From Streptomyces rhizoryzae (GTDB lineage Bacteria > Actinomycetota > Actinomycetes > Streptomycetales > Streptomycetaceae): 64,000 nt of DNA. Below are positions 63,111 through 64,000 of the stretch, in pieces. Both the position numbers and the translations under genes were made by a program. Where the stretch lies: contig NZ_JALMUV010000019.1 of the NCBI RefSeq assembly GCF_023155275.1, positions 56,669 through 120,668 on the forward strand, given 5' to 3'. Under the pieces are notes generated by a model that was not told the DNA's origin, did not search any database, and saw only the letters and a program-made list of their open reading frames with translations. Position 1 is the first letter of the stretch; each line of letters begins with the position of its first letter.

Positions 63111-64000
63111 ATGACACCCACCACCCGCCCCGCCCACCCGCTCCGCCGCGACGTCCCCAGCACCGCCGCCGTCCTCGCCGACGCCCGCGACTTCGCCGCC
63201 ATGCGCCGCTACCGCACCTTCCCCTACGACGACCACCGCCGCTACCTCCGCCAACTCGAAAGCCTCCTGCGCACCCTCGCCGCCGAGGGCATCCACACCA
63301 CCCTCTGCCTCTTCGACCCGGCCGCCTACGCCCGCTACTGCGCCGACCACGGCCTCGACGCCGACGACCCCGGCAGCCGCAGCCGCTACACCGCCGCCCT
63401 CGCCTGCACCGGCGCCACCGTCCCCTACGACGGCACCCCCCTCGACCGGCTCCTGCCGTTACTCACCGAGGAAGCCGCCCGCCGCGCCTCCTGGGACCGC
63501 GCCACCACCCTGCTCGCCCGCGCCGGCCGCTGCCCCACCTGCGGCGAGGACCTCGCCCACGCCGCCTTCCACCGCGCCACCACCGCCCTCCAGCACCTCC
63601 TCACCGCCCTCGGCGCAGGCACCCACCACCTCGTCTGCACCCTTCCCGACGCCACCGGCTCGCTCCGCGCCTACCTCCACACCACCACCCCCGCCGACGG
63701 CCCGCCCCGCCTCGGCGAAACGGACACCCTGAGCTTCTGCACGGTCCTCGCCGCCGCCCTCGCCGCCCCCACCGGCGGCGCCCTCGTCTGCCGCACCACC
63801 CCCACCGGCACCGGCACCCCCACCGACCCGGCCCCCGCCACCGTCCGCGGCTGGCGCCTCCGCGACGCCTGGCCCGACCCCATCAGCGCCGCCGAGATCT
63901 TCGACGCCTACTGCACCGACCCCGAAACCGACGAGCCCATCCCACCCGAGCACCGCGTCGACTACGCCCCCGGCCTCCCCCTCCCACCCCCACCCGGCCC
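63111..64000 (+). CDS. Conserved protein of unknown function with a TTA codon (3' truncated)
   Basis: At least 296 aa, open to the window end. Not recognised. It begins MTPTTRPAHPLRRDVPSTAAVLADARDFAAMRRYRTFPY. A single CPTCGEDLAH (CxxC) pair at about residue 144 could be half of a zinc site. The sequence is alpha/beta with Thr/Pro-rich stretches later. A TTA codon at 63459-63461 makes it a likely bldA-dependent gene, while the promoter at 63044-63066 suggests DNA-damage induction. ATG 63111 has AGGGGGAG 3 nt ahead. Confidence 0.75.
   Translation, partial: MTPTTRPAHPLRRDVPSTAAVLADARDFAAMRRYRTFPYDDHRRYLRQLESLLRTLAAEGIHTTLCLFDPAAYARYCADHGLDADDPGSRSRYTAALACTGATVPYDGTPLDRLLPLLTEEAARRASWDRATTLLARAGRCPTCGEDLAHAAFHRATTALQHLLTALGAGTHHLVCTLPDATGSLRAYLHTTTPADGPPRLGETDTLSFCTVLAAALAAPTGGALVCRTTPTGTGTPTDPAPATVRGWRLRDAWPDPISAAEIFDAYCTDPETDEPIPPEHRVDYAPGLPLPPPPG

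Overview
This is a high-GC actinobacterial chromosome segment, almost certainly from a Streptomyces or close relative. The codon bias is extreme, GTG and even TTG starts are frequent, and genes are often coupled by 4-nt ATGA/GTGA overlaps. The content is typically streptomycete: a conservon (cvnABCD), an orphan DUF397 protein, an NsdA-like TPR regulator, a SpoIIE-type phosphatase, and rare TTA leucine codons in only two genes. I see no rRNA, tRNA, CRISPR array, transposase or phage gene, so this looks like stable chromosome rather than an island.

Region 1 (1-15.2 kb) is acyl-CoA catabolism. It holds a truncated PYROXD2-like FAD oxidoreductase, a nitronate monooxygenase, three acyl-CoA synthetases (one FadD19-like), a double-VOC protein, phenylacetate-CoA ligase, an alpha/beta hydrolase, a secreted chorismate mutase, and a crotonase - DUF35 - two thiolase-fold protein operon that resembles actinobacterial side-chain cleavage modules. 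Two copies of a CTGACGYAGCRTCAG palindrome tie the nitronate monooxygenase operon to the FadD/crotonase divergon.

Region 2 (15.2-27.8 kb) is mixed housekeeping and regulation. It has DUF397, a translationally coupled pdxH-like / mycothiol-dependent enzyme / LRR operon facing a CGNR regulator, a large secreted amidase with an SLT-like domain, a TTA-containing phosphotransferase, an NsdA-like regulator, a PAS-SpoIIE phosphatase and a helical-repeat protein.

Region 3 (27.9-40.8 kb) has a four-gene chain coupled by 4-nt overlaps (two GT4 glycosyltransferases, an SGNH hydrolase and a fused ATP-dependent 5-oxoprolinase). It converges on a complete 5-oxoproline module: pxpCBA, a GntR regulator, DUF969-DUF979 membrane proteins and pyroglutamyl peptidase. 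An identical 16-bp operator lies on both sides of gntR.

Region 4 (40.9-48.3 kb) is the most unusual part. Three genes look like kleisin (MukF/JetA), MukE/JetB and a 1558-aa SMC ATPase (MukB/JetC), with no JetD-type nuclease beside them. The first gene appears to be leaderless behind a near-perfect RecA-independent DNA-damage (PafBC-type) promoter. A second copy of that promoter lies at 63.04 kb before a TTA-containing unknown gene.

Region 5 (48.3-64 kb) has an IclR regulator, a small membrane protein, a conservon interrupted by an alpha/beta hydrolase gene, an EAL-CBS-GGDEF protein, a VanX-like dipeptidase, a GH31 glycosidase, acetoacetyl-CoA synthetase and a truncated unknown gene. All family assignments were made by eye from motifs and layout; no database search was run.
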